Shown here in pieces: positions 1 through 7,897 of a stretch of 32,758 nt of DNA; position 1 is the first letter of the stretch; every line of letters starts with the position of its first letter. Location of the stretch: NCBI RefSeq assembly GCF_001469865.1, contig NZ_LOPV01000181.1, positions 1-32,758 of the forward strand, given 5' to 3'. The DNA is from Haloferax profundi. Its GTDB lineage: Archaea > Halobacteriota > Halobacteria > Halobacteriales > Haloferacaceae. A program made the position numbers and the translations under genes. The notes beneath the pieces were generated by a model. That model was not told the origin of the DNA. It did no database searches and was given only the letters and a program-made list of their open reading frames with translations.

Positions 1-450
1 GTTCTCGAAACGGATGCCGCGGTCCACGAGGATGGCGAGTCCCAGGCCACCGGCGAGTGAAAGCGCCGTGAACGACACGAGAAGCACGAACGTGTTCCGC
101 GTCGCGAGCCAGAACTGTTCGTCCGAGAAGGCCCGTCGGTACATCTCCAGGTCGAACGCCGCAGGGTCGTACGTCGGAAGTGAGAGTCCCGCGAAGTCGG
201 TAAACGAGATGATGACGTTCCAGCCGATTGCTCCGTAGACGAAAAAGCCCATCAACAGGAACGGAGGGAGCCAAAACGGCGCGGAGCGAACGGCATCGCT
301 GTCGCGGAGTGACGAGAGGGCAGACCCGAGGTCGAATCCACCGTCGGGCGTCGCCCCGCCGCTGGTGGTCGTCCCACCGTCGGTCCGCACCCCGTGGCCG
401 TCGTCGCCCTGCTCACGGCCTAGGAGTCGCTTGAGTACGTGTAATGACAT
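1..450 (-). CDS. Sugar-type ABC transporter permease, N-terminal part (runs off the window)
   Basis: Open to the window edge, so only the first 150 codons are seen. The ATG at 450-448 opens a protein with a hydrophilic Gly/Asp-rich N-terminus of about 45 residues. A hydrophobic segment near residues 51-75 (WLPPFLLMGFFVYG) follows, then an extracytoplasmic stretch and a second membrane segment near residues 115-145. This layout is typical of the MalF/UgpA-like permeases of the CUT1 carbohydrate importer family, which pair with a second permease and an ATPase to import sugars through the cytoplasmic membrane. The start lies 24 bases after the stop of the binding-protein gene on the same strand, so the two are very probably one operon. 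The specificity cannot be told, and the second permease and ATPase would lie outside the window. Confidence 0.8.
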   Translation of the reverse strand, partial: MSLHVLKRLLGREQGDDGHGVRTDGGTTTSGGATPDGGFDLGSALSSLRDSDAVRSAPFWLPPFLLMGFFVYGAIGWNVIISFTDFAGLSLPTYDPAAFDLEMYRRAFSDEQFWLATRNTFVLLVSFTALSLAGGLGLAILVDRGIRFEN

Positions 451-474
451 TATCGAAAGATGTGGTGAGGGTCC

Positions 475-1842
475 CTACTCGAACGCCGCTTTCACGTCGG
501 CGTAGGCCGCCTCGACGTCGTATCCGGAGATGAACGAAGACATCGCGTCACCGAATCCAGTGAGTGCATCGGGTGCGACGGCGAGGCCGTGCTGAATCGA
601 CAGCGGTTGCGCCTCGGAGTTCGCGAAGTCGTCCATCTGGTTCTGGAGGAACGGTCCGAAGGCGTCTTTCGGCACGTCAGTCCGCGGTGGGATAGACCCC
701 TTCTTCGGGTTGAACCGCTCCTGTGCGTCGACAGACCCGACGTACTGGAGGAACTTCTTGGTCGCCTCGGGTGACGGATTGTTCGTCGGCATCGGGAACG
801 AGTCCATGTTGAGCGCGTAGATGCCGTCCGTGCCGGGGAACGGGACCTGATTCCAGTGCGTCTCGTACTCGAACCCGTCCTGACCGCGGTACATCCCGGC
901 GGCCCAGTCGCCCTGGTGGAAGAACGCGGCCTTGCCCTCGATAATCTTCGAGTTGGCGTCCTGCCACGAGATGGACCCAGCGTCGTTCGGGTAGTACTCG
1001 GCGTACTGTTTCACGATGTCCAGTGCGCCTTTCACGGCGTCTGCGTTGGCCTCGACGTTGCCGGCGGTGACGTCGGCGTACACGTCCGGGCCGTACTCAC
1101 CGAGGAGCACTTGCGCCCAGAGTTGGCCGGTGGACCACGCGGACTTCGTCTGCTGGGCCATGCCGACGTAGCCTGCCTCTTCGACTTTCGCCATCGCGTC
1201 GACGAGTGCGCTCGGCGAGTCGATGCTCGTCGGGTCGACACCCGCGTCTTCGACGACTTCCACGTTGTAGAAGAGGTTGTTCAGACGGTGGATGTTCAGC
1301 GGGACGGAGACGAAGGTGCCTGCCGGTTGGGCCGCCTGCTTGGGCCCGTCGAGGTAGGCGTCCTTCATGTCGTTCTTGCTCCAGACCGACTCCTCGATGT
1401 CCTGGAGTTTGTCGGCGTCGGTGTACGGCGTGAGGTTCGCGCCTGGCCACGCCTGCCACGAACTCGGCGGGTCGTTGTTGAGGACGCGTTTCTTGATGAC
1501 CGCCTGAAGGTTCTGTCCGGCACCCCCGGCGACCGGGTTCTCCGAGAGTTCGATGTCCGGATACTCCTCTTTGAATCCCTCGAAGAGTGCTTGGATGGCG
1601 GCACCACCGTCGCCACCGGTCCACCAGTGCTGTACTTCGAGCGTGTCGTACTCCGACCCCGAGTCGTCGCCACCGGATGACTCGGTGGTCTCCGAGTCAC
1701 TGGACCCACTGTCCGCTTCGTCGGTCGATTCGCCGCCACTCCCGCCCGTACAACCGGCGAGAAGTGTCGCGGTACCTGCACCACCAGCAAGCTTGAGATA
1801 CGTGCGTCGAGAGACGTCGTCAGGGTTTGGTGTATTGCTCAT
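475..1842 (-). CDS. Extracellular sugar-binding lipoprotein of an ABC importer
   Basis: A 455-residue protein with a twin-arginine signal (SRRTYLK, residues 11-17) and a lipobox ending LLAGC, so Cys31 should be lipidated after Tat export. A Gly/Ser/Asp/Glu linker of about 40 residues follows, as is usual for haloarchaeal anchored binding proteins. The mature part (EVQHWWTGGDGGAAIQALFE, then WQAWPGANL and IIEGKAAFFHQGDWAAGM) has the layout of family 1 solute-binding proteins for carbohydrates. It would capture a sugar outside the cell and hand it to the permease encoded just downstream. The ATG at 1842 fits: a TATA-like TAAAATC lies at 1881-1875 on the minus strand. Neither sugar nor regulator can be named from sequence; glucose, oligosaccharide or glycerol-phosphate uptake are all possible. 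Confidence 0.87.
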   Translation of the reverse strand: MSNTPNPDDVSRRTYLKLAGGAGTATLLAGCTGGSGGESTDEADSGSSDSETTESSGGDDSGSEYDTLEVQHWWTGGDGGAAIQALFEGFKEEYPDIELSENPVAGGAGQNLQAVIKKRVLNNDPPSSWQAWPGANLTPYTDADKLQDIEESVWSKNDMKDAYLDGPKQAAQPAGTFVSVPLNIHRLNNLFYNVEVVEDAGVDPTSIDSPSALVDAMAKVEEAGYVGMAQQTKSAWSTGQLWAQVLLGEYGPDVYADVTAGNVEANADAVKGALDIVKQYAEYYPNDAGSISWQDANSKIIEGKAAFFHQGDWAAGMYRGQDGFEYETHWNQVPFPGTDGIYALNMDSFPMPTNNPSPEATKKFLQYVGSVDAQERFNPKKGSIPPRTDVPKDAFGPFLQNQMDDFANSEAQPLSIQHGLAVAPDALTGFGDAMSSFISGYDVEAAYADVKAAFE

Positions 1843-1874
1843 AATTGTTGAACCGTGACAGTTCTACGCAAACG

Positions 1875-1933
1875 ATTTTACACGATTGACTTAAATCTTT
1901 TTAACTTGGTAATTCGTATTCGAGTAAATCTTT
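1875..1933 (-). promoter_or_regulatory. Promoter region of the sugar transporter, with a 9-bp direct repeat
   Basis: An AT-rich island in GC-rich DNA. The minus strand has a TATA-like TAAAATC at 1881-1875, which predicts a start near 1850 and a very short leader for the binding-protein gene. Upstream of it the plus-strand 9-mer TAAATCTTT occurs at 1892-1900 and again at 1925-1933, 33 bases apart (about three helical turns). That spacing suits a regulator bound on one face of the helix. The repeat is seen; an operator role is inferred. Confidence 0.45.
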
Positions 1934-2053
1934 ACACTTCGGCCGGCTTAGTCCTCGAAACCGATAGATGTCGTGACGATACAGCGGAGATAAATAATTA
2001 TTCGAACATGGATGAATATCCCCGGAGAGTCTCGCAAACTGGCGTGGACCAAT

Positions 2054-2063
2054 GGATTTTACC
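2054..2063 (+). promoter_or_regulatory. TATA-like element of fumC; decides the start
   Basis: GGATTTTACC at 2054-2063 is centred about 28-30 bases before the ATG at 2088. This is the spacing expected for a leaderless haloarchaeal transcript. It overlaps the possible upstream ATG at 2052, which argues that the 12-codon extension is not translated. Confidence 0.6.
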
Positions 2064-2087
2064 TCACGCCACGACGACGCCCAAATC

Positions 2088-3497
2088 ATGGGAGACGATG
2101 ATTATCGAATCGAGCGGGACAGTCTCGGAGAGATGCAGGTTCCTGCGGACGCTTACTGGGGCGCACAGACCCAGCGAGCGGTCGAGAACTTCCCCATCTC
2201 TGGCATCACGTTTGGGCGGCGCTTCGTCCGCGCCCTCGGCGTAGTCAAGAAGGCGGCGGCACAGGCCAACCGTGACCTCGGCATGATAGACGACGACGTG
2301 GCCGAGGCCATCGTCGAGGCAGCAGACGAAGTCATCGCCGGTGAACTCGACGACCAGTTCCCCGTCGACGTCTTCCAGACCGGGTCCGGCACCTCGTCGA
2401 ACATGAACGCGAACGAGGTCATCGCCAACCGCGCCGCCGAACTCATGGGCGAAGGCATCGGTGACCGCGTCGTCCACCCGAACGACCACGTCAACTTCGG
2501 GCAGTCCTCGAACGACGTCATCCCGACGGCGATGCACGTCTCCGCGCTCGAAGCAGTCGAGAAGGACCTCCTTCCCGCACTGGAGACGCTCGCCGAGGCA
2601 CTCGGTGACAAAGAAGACGAGTTCGACGGCGTCGTCAAGACCGGTCGGACCCACCTGCAAGACGCCACGCCCGTGCGTCTCGGACAGGAGTTCGGTGGCT
2701 ACCGAACGCAGGTCGAAAAGGGCATCCGCCGCGTCGAGAACGTCCGCGAACACCTCGGCGAACTCGCCCTCGGCGGCACCGCCGTCGGGACGGGTCTCAA
2801 CACCCACCCCGAGTTCCCCGCGAAGGCGGCCGAGTACATGAGCGAAGAAACGGGCGTCGACTTCCGTGAGGCCGACGACCACTTCGAGGCGCAGGCCGCC
2901 CACGACGCGATGGCCGAGGCGCACGGCGCACTCCGCACCGTCGCCGGGTCGCTCAACAAGATTGCGAACGACCTTCGCCTGCTCGCCTCCGGCCCGCGTA
3001 ACGGTCTCGGCGAACTCGAACAACCCGAGAACCAGCCCGGGTCGTCCATCATGCCCGGCAAAATCAACCCTGTCGTCGCCGAGGCAGTCAACCAGGTCCA
3101 CAAGCAAGTCGTCGGCAACGACGCCGCCGTCGCCGCGGGCGCCGCCGAAGGCCAAATCGACCTCAACCTCTACAAGCCCGTCCTCGCGCACAACTTCCTC
3201 GAATCGGCGAAACTCCTCTCGAACTCCTCCGAAGTGTTCGCCGAGCGCTTCGTCGCCAAACTCGAAGCCAACGAAGACCACTGCGCCGAACAGGTCGAAC
3301 AGTCGATGGCGCTCGCGACGGCGCTCAACCCGGCAATCGGCTACGACAAGGCGTCGAAAGTCGCCAAGAAGGCCCTCGCAGACGGTAAGACGGTCCGTCA
3401 GGTCGCCGTCGACGAAGGCTACCTCACCGAAGAAGAAGCAGACGAGGTTCTCGACCCCGAGAAGATGACCCACCGCGGTATCCTCGGCGACGACTGA
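2088..3497 (+). CDS. fumC: Fumarate hydratase, class II
   Basis: Catalyses reversible hydration of fumarate to malate in the citric acid cycle, as a cytosolic homotetramer. The 469-residue length from the ATG at 2088 matches class II fumarases. Visible motifs are QTGSGTSSNMNANEV (97-111), the substrate-binding HPNDHVNFGQSSNDV (about 130-144), TGRTH with His189 (the counterpart of the catalytic His of bacterial FumC), and the superfamily signature GSSIMPGKINP (318-328) with the catalytic serine loop. An in-frame ATG at 2052 would add 12 residues, but a TATA-like box sits exactly there, so the shorter start is preferred. The gene stands alone, divergent from the sugar transporter. Argininosuccinate lyase and aspartase share the fold, but the overall pattern is fumarase. 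Confidence 0.95.
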   Translation: MGDDDYRIERDSLGEMQVPADAYWGAQTQRAVENFPISGITFGRRFVRALGVVKKAAAQANRDLGMIDDDVAEAIVEAADEVIAGELDDQFPVDVFQTGSGTSSNMNANEVIANRAAELMGEGIGDRVVHPNDHVNFGQSSNDVIPTAMHVSALEAVEKDLLPALETLAEALGDKEDEFDGVVKTGRTHLQDATPVRLGQEFGGYRTQVEKGIRRVENVREHLGELALGGTAVGTGLNTHPEFPAKAAEYMSEETGVDFREADDHFEAQAAHDAMAEAHGALRTVAGSLNKIANDLRLLASGPRNGLGELEQPENQPGSSIMPGKINPVVAEAVNQVHKQVVGNDAAVAAGAAEGQIDLNLYKPVLAHNFLESAKLLSNSSEVFAERFVAKLEANEDHCAEQVEQSMALATALNPAIGYDKASKVAKKALADGKTVRQVAVDEGYLTEEEADEVLDPEKMTHRGILGDD

Positions 3498-3514
3498 GCA
3501 CCTCGCGACAGAAA

Positions 3515-3534
3515 ATCAACTTTTTTGATAGTTT
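3515..3534 (+). terminator. Oligo-T terminator after fumC
   Basis: A run of six T at 3521-3526 begins 24 bases after the fumC stop and is followed by a second T-run at 3532-3535. The first run sits in a weak ATCAA/TTGAT dyad (3515-3519 and 3525-3529). Archaeal termination mostly needs only the T-rich tract. Confidence 0.55.
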
Positions 3535-3700
3535 TGCGCCTGGAGCGGCGCGCCCGGCCTGTGTCAGTTCCGAGACTGGTTTTCGCTTGTTTAGGCCGCT
3601 GAATCGTTGTATTTACTCGTCGTTCGGTAGCAATCACCACCCGGCACCTCCGTGTCAGTCGTGACCAGGGCATGAACTCTCACGAAATCTCGAAAATCGG

Positions 3701-3708
3701 TATTTTGA
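3701..3708 (+). promoter_or_regulatory. TATA-like element of the small zinc-ribbon gene; decides the start
   Basis: TATTTTGA at 3701-3708 lies about 30 bases before the ATG at 3735. This supports a leaderless start there and disfavours the in-frame ATG at 3672, which lies upstream of the box. Confidence 0.55.
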
Positions 3709-3734
3709 AGCTTGATTTGGACGATTATACCAGT

Positions 3735-3899
3735 ATGGCCGGACTGCAAGAGCAGCGGGCCCGCGGGCGAGACATGTTGGAGTGTCGAGGTTGTGGGGCC
3801 GTATTCCCGGAGGGACGAGCGACGAACGATGGGTGGACGTACGTCTGTCCCGAGTGTGAACAGGTCGAAGGCATCGGCGAAGGTCTCCGCAGACTCTGA
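3735..3899 (+). CDS. Small zinc-ribbon protein (54 residues)
   Basis: A 54-residue protein with two CxxC knuckles (CRGCGAVF and YVCPEC) separated by about 18 residues, which is the layout of a single zinc ribbon. The N-terminus is basic (QEQRARGRD), unusual in a haloarchaeal protein and compatible with nucleic-acid or protein contacts. Many such zinc-finger microproteins are conserved in haloarchaea and few have known roles. The ATG at 3735 is chosen over the one at 3672 because of the TATA-like box at 3701-3708. The gene lies between fumC and gatE on the same strand. A T-run (3915-3920) follows its stop and may serve both as its terminator and as the gatE promoter. I assign no function. Confidence 0.75.
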   Translation: MAGLQEQRARGRDMLECRGCGAVFPEGRATNDGWTYVCPECEQVEGIGEGLRRL

Positions 3900-3946
3900 C
3901 GGCAGACTGAATCCTTTTTTACTCCCCCCGAACGGAAGGGGTACCA

Positions 3947-5815
3947 ATGAGCGAGTACGACTACGAGGACCTCGGTCTCGTCGCGGGACTCGAGATTCAC
4001 CAACAACTCGACACCGCGACGAAACTGTTCTGTGGGTGTCCCACGGAACTCCGGGAACCTGACGACGCCGCACGGACGTTCACGCGCTTCCTGCACCCGA
4101 CGAAGAGCGAACTGGGCGAACTCGACGACGCCGCCCTCGAAGAGAGTCGCGTCGAACGCGAGTTCGAGTACCTCGCCTACGACACGACCTGTCTGGTCGA
4201 AGAAGACGACGAACCGCCGCACAGCCTCGACCAAGAGGCACGAACCGTCGTGATGCAAATCGCGTCGCTCCTCGACATGAACGTCGTCGACCAGGCGCAC
4301 GTGATGCGCAAACTCGTCATCGACGGGTCGAACACGTCCGGCTTCCAGCGGACGACGCTCATCGCCCAAGAAGGCGAGATTCAGACGAGCGACGGTCCCG
4401 TCTCTATCGTGGACCTCATGCTCGAAGAGGAGTCCGCACAACGCGTCGAAGAACGCGGCGACGACGTCCTCTTCAGCCTCGACCGACTCGGCATCCCGCT
4501 GGTCGAAATCGGCACGGGACCGGACATCTCTTCGCCCGAGCAGGCGCGCGAGGCGGCCCAGACTATCGGGATGCTCCTGCGCTCGACTGGGAAGGTCAAA
4601 CGCGGCCTCGGCACCATCCGCCAGGACGTGAACGTCTCCATCGAGGACGGCGCGCGCGTCGAAATCAAAGGTGTGCAGGCGCTCGACCAAATCGACGAAA
4701 TCGTCCGCTTCGAGGTCGGTCGGCAGGCCGAACTCGTCGAGATTCGTGACGAACTCCAGTCCAGAGACGCGTCCGTCGGCGACGTGACCGACGTGACCGA
4801 CGTGTTCGCCGACTCCGACTCGGGCGTCATCCGTGGCGCACTCGACTCCGGTGGAAAAGTCATGGGCGTTCGTCTCGCTGGATTCGATGGCCTCGTGGGC
4901 CGCGAACTCCAACCCGACCGCCGCCTCGGAACCGAGTTCTCCGACCACGCCAAACGCCACGGCGCGGGCGGTATCTTCCACACCGACGAACTCCCGGCCT
5001 ACGGCGTCACCGAAGCCGAAGTCGAGGCACTCCGCGAGGCAGTCGATGCCGGTCCCGAGGACGCCGTCGCCATCGTCGCCGACGACCCGGAGACTGCTGA
5101 CCTCGCTATCGACGCCGTCGCCGAACGCGCGGAAGTCGCCATCGAGGAAGTCCCCGAAGAGACGCGCGGTGCCAACGACGACGGCACGACGCGGTACCTC
5201 CGCCCACTTCCTGGCGCGGCCCGGATGTACCCCGAGACAGACGTGCTCCCCGTGGACCTCGACCCGAGCGACGTCGAGACGCCCGAACTCCTCACCGAGA
5301 AGGAAGAGCGCTATCAAGACGAGTTCGGCCTCGACGCTGGCCTCGCCGAACAGGTCGCCTACGGCCGCAAGATGCCCCTCTTCGAACAGGCCGTCGACGA
5401 GGGCATCGACGCGACGTTCGCTGCGGGCCTCCTCGAATCGACGCTCACAGAACTCCGCCGCGACGACGTCACCGTCGAGAACCTCTCTGACGACCACCTC
5501 CTCGCCGTCATGCACCTCGTCGAAGACGGTGACCTCGCGAAGGAGGGCGTCAACGACGTGCTCTCGACCATCGCCGAGAACCCCGCCCTCACGGCCGAGG
5601 AAGCAGTCGAAGAGGCTGGCCTCTCGGGCGTCTCCGACGACGAAGTCCGCGAGGCTATCGCGGAAGTCGTCGAGCGCAACGCCGAACAGGTCGAAGAACA
5701 GGGCATGGGCGCGTTCTCTGCCCTCATGGGCGAAGCGATGGGCGCACTCCGCGGCAAGGCAGACGGCGGCGTCGTGAGTGACGTGCTCCGCGAAGAGATT
5801 CAAAAGCGGGCCTGA
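3947..5815 (+). CDS. gatE: Glu-tRNA(Gln) amidotransferase subunit E
   Basis: Subunit E of the archaeal GatDE enzyme, which converts Glu-tRNA(Gln) to Gln-tRNA(Gln) using ammonia released by the GatD asparaginase. At 622 residues it is clearly longer than a GatB and has the GatE layout. An N-terminal GatB-like catalytic core comes first (LVAGLEIHQQLDT at 11-23, FCGCPTEL at 28-35, IRQDVNVSIEDGARVEIKG around 224-242). An inserted GAD domain covers about 275-405, with GVRLAGFDGLVGRELQPDR and GGIFHTDELPAYGVT. A helical tail and YqeY-like C-terminal domain cover about 450-620. Its partner GatD is not in the window. The start is supported by a T-rich element (CCTTTTTTAC, 3913-3922) about 30 bases upstream. 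A short in-frame repeat at 4785-4802 encodes VTDVTD and is unremarkable. Confidence 0.96.
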   Translation: MSEYDYEDLGLVAGLEIHQQLDTATKLFCGCPTELREPDDAARTFTRFLHPTKSELGELDDAALEESRVEREFEYLAYDTTCLVEEDDEPPHSLDQEARTVVMQIASLLDMNVVDQAHVMRKLVIDGSNTSGFQRTTLIAQEGEIQTSDGPVSIVDLMLEEESAQRVEERGDDVLFSLDRLGIPLVEIGTGPDISSPEQAREAAQTIGMLLRSTGKVKRGLGTIRQDVNVSIEDGARVEIKGVQALDQIDEIVRFEVGRQAELVEIRDELQSRDASVGDVTDVTDVFADSDSGVIRGALDSGGKVMGVRLAGFDGLVGRELQPDRRLGTEFSDHAKRHGAGGIFHTDELPAYGVTEAEVEALREAVDAGPEDAVAIVADDPETADLAIDAVAERAEVAIEEVPEETRGANDDGTTRYLRPLPGAARMYPETDVLPVDLDPSDVETPELLTEKEERYQDEFGLDAGLAEQVAYGRKMPLFEQAVDEGIDATFAAGLLESTLTELRRDDVTVENLSDDHLLAVMHLVEDGDLAKEGVNDVLSTIAENPALTAEEAVEEAGLSGVSDDEVREAIAEVVERNAEQVEEQGMGAFSALMGEAMGALRGKADGGVVSDVLREEIQKRA

Positions 5816-5855
5816 AGCGGAACTGCGGTTCCCTGCGGTCTTTCTCGCTATTTTC

Positions 5856-6383
5856 TCAGGTCACTGAGCGCTCGCCACCGCGAGTGAGTCGCTTCCATCC
5901 GCGTCGGCCGACGTACTCGACACCGCCGGCGAGGAGGACGAGAGCCATCAACGCCGGCCCAAAGAGAATGAACATCCCCAGCGCATCCGTCTCGCCGCGG
6001 ACGTGGAGGAACGCCCACCAGACGAGTTCTGTGACACCGAAGAGGCCGACGAGTGGCACGACGAGGCCGCGGCGGGCGTACAATCGAGCGGTGGCCACGA
6101 CGAACCCGGTGAGGACGAGGAACGAGAACGCGAGGAATCCAGTCGCCGCAAGCGGGTCTTCGACGAATCCCGACGGGAACGCGTCGGTCACGACTCTGGC
6201 AGCGACCCAGACGGCGAGCGTCGCGGCGGCGTAGACGACGCCGATGGTCGCTGGGACCAGTCGACTTCGAGCGATTCGCTTGCGAGAGGTGTAGACGACG
6301 GCAACGAGAGTGAGGCCGACGAACGACGCGACGACGTGCGTCAGAACCCCACTGCCGAGAACCGGGTCGGGTGTCCCCGGCAC
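5856..6383 (-). CDS. Multi-pass membrane protein coupled to htpX
   Basis: A small integral membrane protein with about five hydrophobic helices. Arg-rich loops (SRKRIARSR, YARRG, YVGRRGWKR) would face the cytoplasm. I do not recognise the family. I place the start at the GTG at 6383-6381, giving 175 residues. It begins one base after the htpX stop (6387-6385), and GAGGTG in the end of htpX can serve as ribosome-binding site. The longer reading to an ATG at 6422 would overlap htpX by 38 bases and adds only a basic, non-hydrophobic stretch. The tight junction implies translation with the protease, so a role in membrane-protein quality control is possible but unproven. Confidence 0.72.
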   Translation of the reverse strand: MPGTPDPVLGSGVLTHVVASFVGLTLVAVVYTSRKRIARSRLVPATIGVVYAAATLAVWVAARVVTDAFPSGFVEDPLAATGFLAFSFLVLTGFVVATARLYARRGLVVPLVGLFGVTELVWWAFLHVRGETDALGMFILFGPALMALVLLAGGVEYVGRRGWKRLTRGGERSVT

Positions 6384-6384
6384 C

Positions 6385-7338
6385 TCATTGCACCTCGATT
6401 CGCGTCGCCGACTGCTCGGCAATCGCGGCGAGACGTTCTACACGTTCGTCCGTCGATGGGTGCGTCGAGAGCAACTCCGAGAGAGGGTCTTCCATCTCGA
6501 CTTCGCCGTAGACCCACAGTGGTGACAGTCCCCAGCGGGGTTGTGCCGCCCGTTCTAACTTCCTGAGTGCCGACGCGAGGGCAAGCGGGTTTCCCGTCAC
6601 TGCCGCGGCGCGCGCGTCGGCGGCGAACTCCCGTTTTCGCGACTGCGAACGGATGAAGACGGTGAATCCGAATCCGAAGACGCCGACGAACGTCTCGAGT
6701 CCGAGGCGAATCCGCCCCGGAATCGTCTCGTGCCACTCCCTCGGCCGCCCTCGAATCCACGCCGTCCCGAGGGCGACACCCGTCATCAGGAACGTCACCG
6801 GCGAGACGAAGAGGTAGCCGATGCCGACGAACGTCTGGCCGATGCTCGCGACGAGCGACTGCGTGAGACCGTCTTTTCGTTCGAGGTGGGCGAGTTCGTG
6901 TGCGAGTAATGCCTCGAACTCGTCCACGTCGAGCAGTCGGAAGAGCGCGGTGTCGAGGACGATTACGTCGCGTCCCAGTGGGTCGAGCGCCATCGCGTTC
7001 GGGGCCGAAAAACGCGCCAGTTTCAGGTCTGGTGGGTCGATGCCCATCTCGTCGGCCAGTCGGCCGAGGACTCGATGGATTGCGGGCGATTCCGCAGGCG
7101 ACAGGTCACGCGCGTCGAGTTGGCCGAGGAGTTGGACGGTTCCGAAGCGGAAACTCACGTATCCGAGGAGGACGGCGACGCTCACGCCCACGACGGCAGT
7201 CGTCACTGGGTCCGGGCGCAGTCGCCAGAGCGTCACCACCGCCAAGGCGCTGAGGGCACTGAGGAGGAGGTAGAACGCGAGCACGACGAGGCCGATGAGT
7301 ACCATCGGCAGTCGTGAGCGACGCGGGGGCAGGACCAT
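6385..7338 (-). CDS. htpX: HtpX-like membrane zinc metalloprotease (family M48)
   Basis: A 317-residue M48 peptidase that would degrade misfolded membrane proteins with its active site facing the cytoplasm. Two N-terminal helices (about 11-37 and 45-63) precede the catalytic part. The zinc site HELAH lies at 147-151, with the third ligand Glu237 in KREFAAD (235-241). Two further hydrophobic stretches (about 166-192 and 214-230) separate them, as in HtpX. The C-terminal STHPSTDERVERL is the family's usual end motif. A membrane protein follows after a single spacer base. Divergent to a MaoC-like gene across 98 bases. An inner ATG at 7305 would remove 11 residues and cannot be excluded. Confidence 0.9.
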   Translation of the reverse strand: MVLPPRRSRLPMVLIGLVVLAFYLLLSALSALAVVTLWRLRPDPVTTAVVGVSVAVLLGYVSFRFGTVQLLGQLDARDLSPAESPAIHRVLGRLADEMGIDPPDLKLARFSAPNAMALDPLGRDVIVLDTALFRLLDVDEFEALLAHELAHLERKDGLTQSLVASIGQTFVGIGYLFVSPVTFLMTGVALGTAWIRGRPREWHETIPGRIRLGLETFVGVFGFGFTVFIRSQSRKREFAADARAAAVTGNPLALASALRKLERAAQPRWGLSPLWVYGEVEMEDPLSELLSTHPSTDERVERLAAIAEQSATRIEVQ

Positions 7339-7436
7339 TCACGTACTGGTAGGGTGGCGTGTTCCAAACAGTTATCGGGCGTGTTACGTCGGCACACACC
7401 GCTACTTTCTCGATACCCCCGGTCGAAGCGAGTGCC

Positions 7437-7895
7437 ATGCGATTCTTCGAAGACCTCTCGGTCGGCGACATCTACGAGTACGGCGACTACGCAGTCACCG
7501 AATCTGAGATTCTGGAGTTCGCCGAGCAGTACGACCCACAGTGGTTCCACACCGACCCCGAACGGGCGGAAGCAGAGTCGATGTACGGCGGCGTCATCGC
7601 GAGTGGATGGCACACGACGGCGATGACGATGCGCATGAACGTCGATGGGTTCCTCGGCGACGCGATGGCACTCGGCGCGAAAGGTGTAGACGAACTTCGC
7701 TGGTGGAAACCGGTCTACCCCGGTGACACGCTCCGTATCGAAAACGAAGTCGTGGACAAGACGGCCGAAAGCGAGGGCCGTGGACTCGCCGAAATCAAGA
7801 CGACGACATACGCAGAACGTGAGTCCGGAGAGGTAGAGACGGTCTGTTCGTTCGTCGGCCTCGTGATGTTCGCGCGGCGAAGTGGCGAGGAGTAA
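7437..7895 (+). CDS. MaoC-like hot-dog hydratase/dehydratase
   Basis: A 152-residue single hot-dog domain of the MaoC type, expected to hydrate enoyl-CoA or a related thioester in the cytosol. The family's catalytic stretch is visible: EFAEQYDPQWFHTDPERA (27-44) with the Asp/His pair, then SMYGGVIASGW (48-58). The WWKPVYPGDTLRIE segment (89-102) is the usual second strand motif. The start at 7437 is chosen because TACTTTCT lies at 7403-7410, close to the leaderless spacing. An in-frame ATG at 7359 would extend into the shared promoter with htpX. It stands alone on its strand, so no pathway can be read from neighbours. Confidence 0.85.
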   Translation: MRFFEDLSVGDIYEYGDYAVTESEILEFAEQYDPQWFHTDPERAEAESMYGGVIASGWHTTAMTMRMNVDGFLGDAMALGAKGVDELRWWKPVYPGDTLRIENEVVDKTAESEGRGLAEIKTTTYAERESGEVETVCSFVGLVMFARRSGEE

Positions 7896-7897
7896 CG

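Noticed and set aside
2064-3473. 469-codon frame antisense to fumC
   Set aside because: Shadow of the fumarase gene caused by codon bias; no signal or motif.
4785-4802. Short tandem repeat GTGACCGAC inside gatE
   Set aside because: In-frame two-copy repeat coding VTDVTD in a linker; common in GC-rich genes.
3725-5803. Long open frame (692 codons) antisense to gatE
   Set aside because: GC-rich codon bias keeps the opposite frame open. The product has no motif, and the sense strand encodes a complete GatE.
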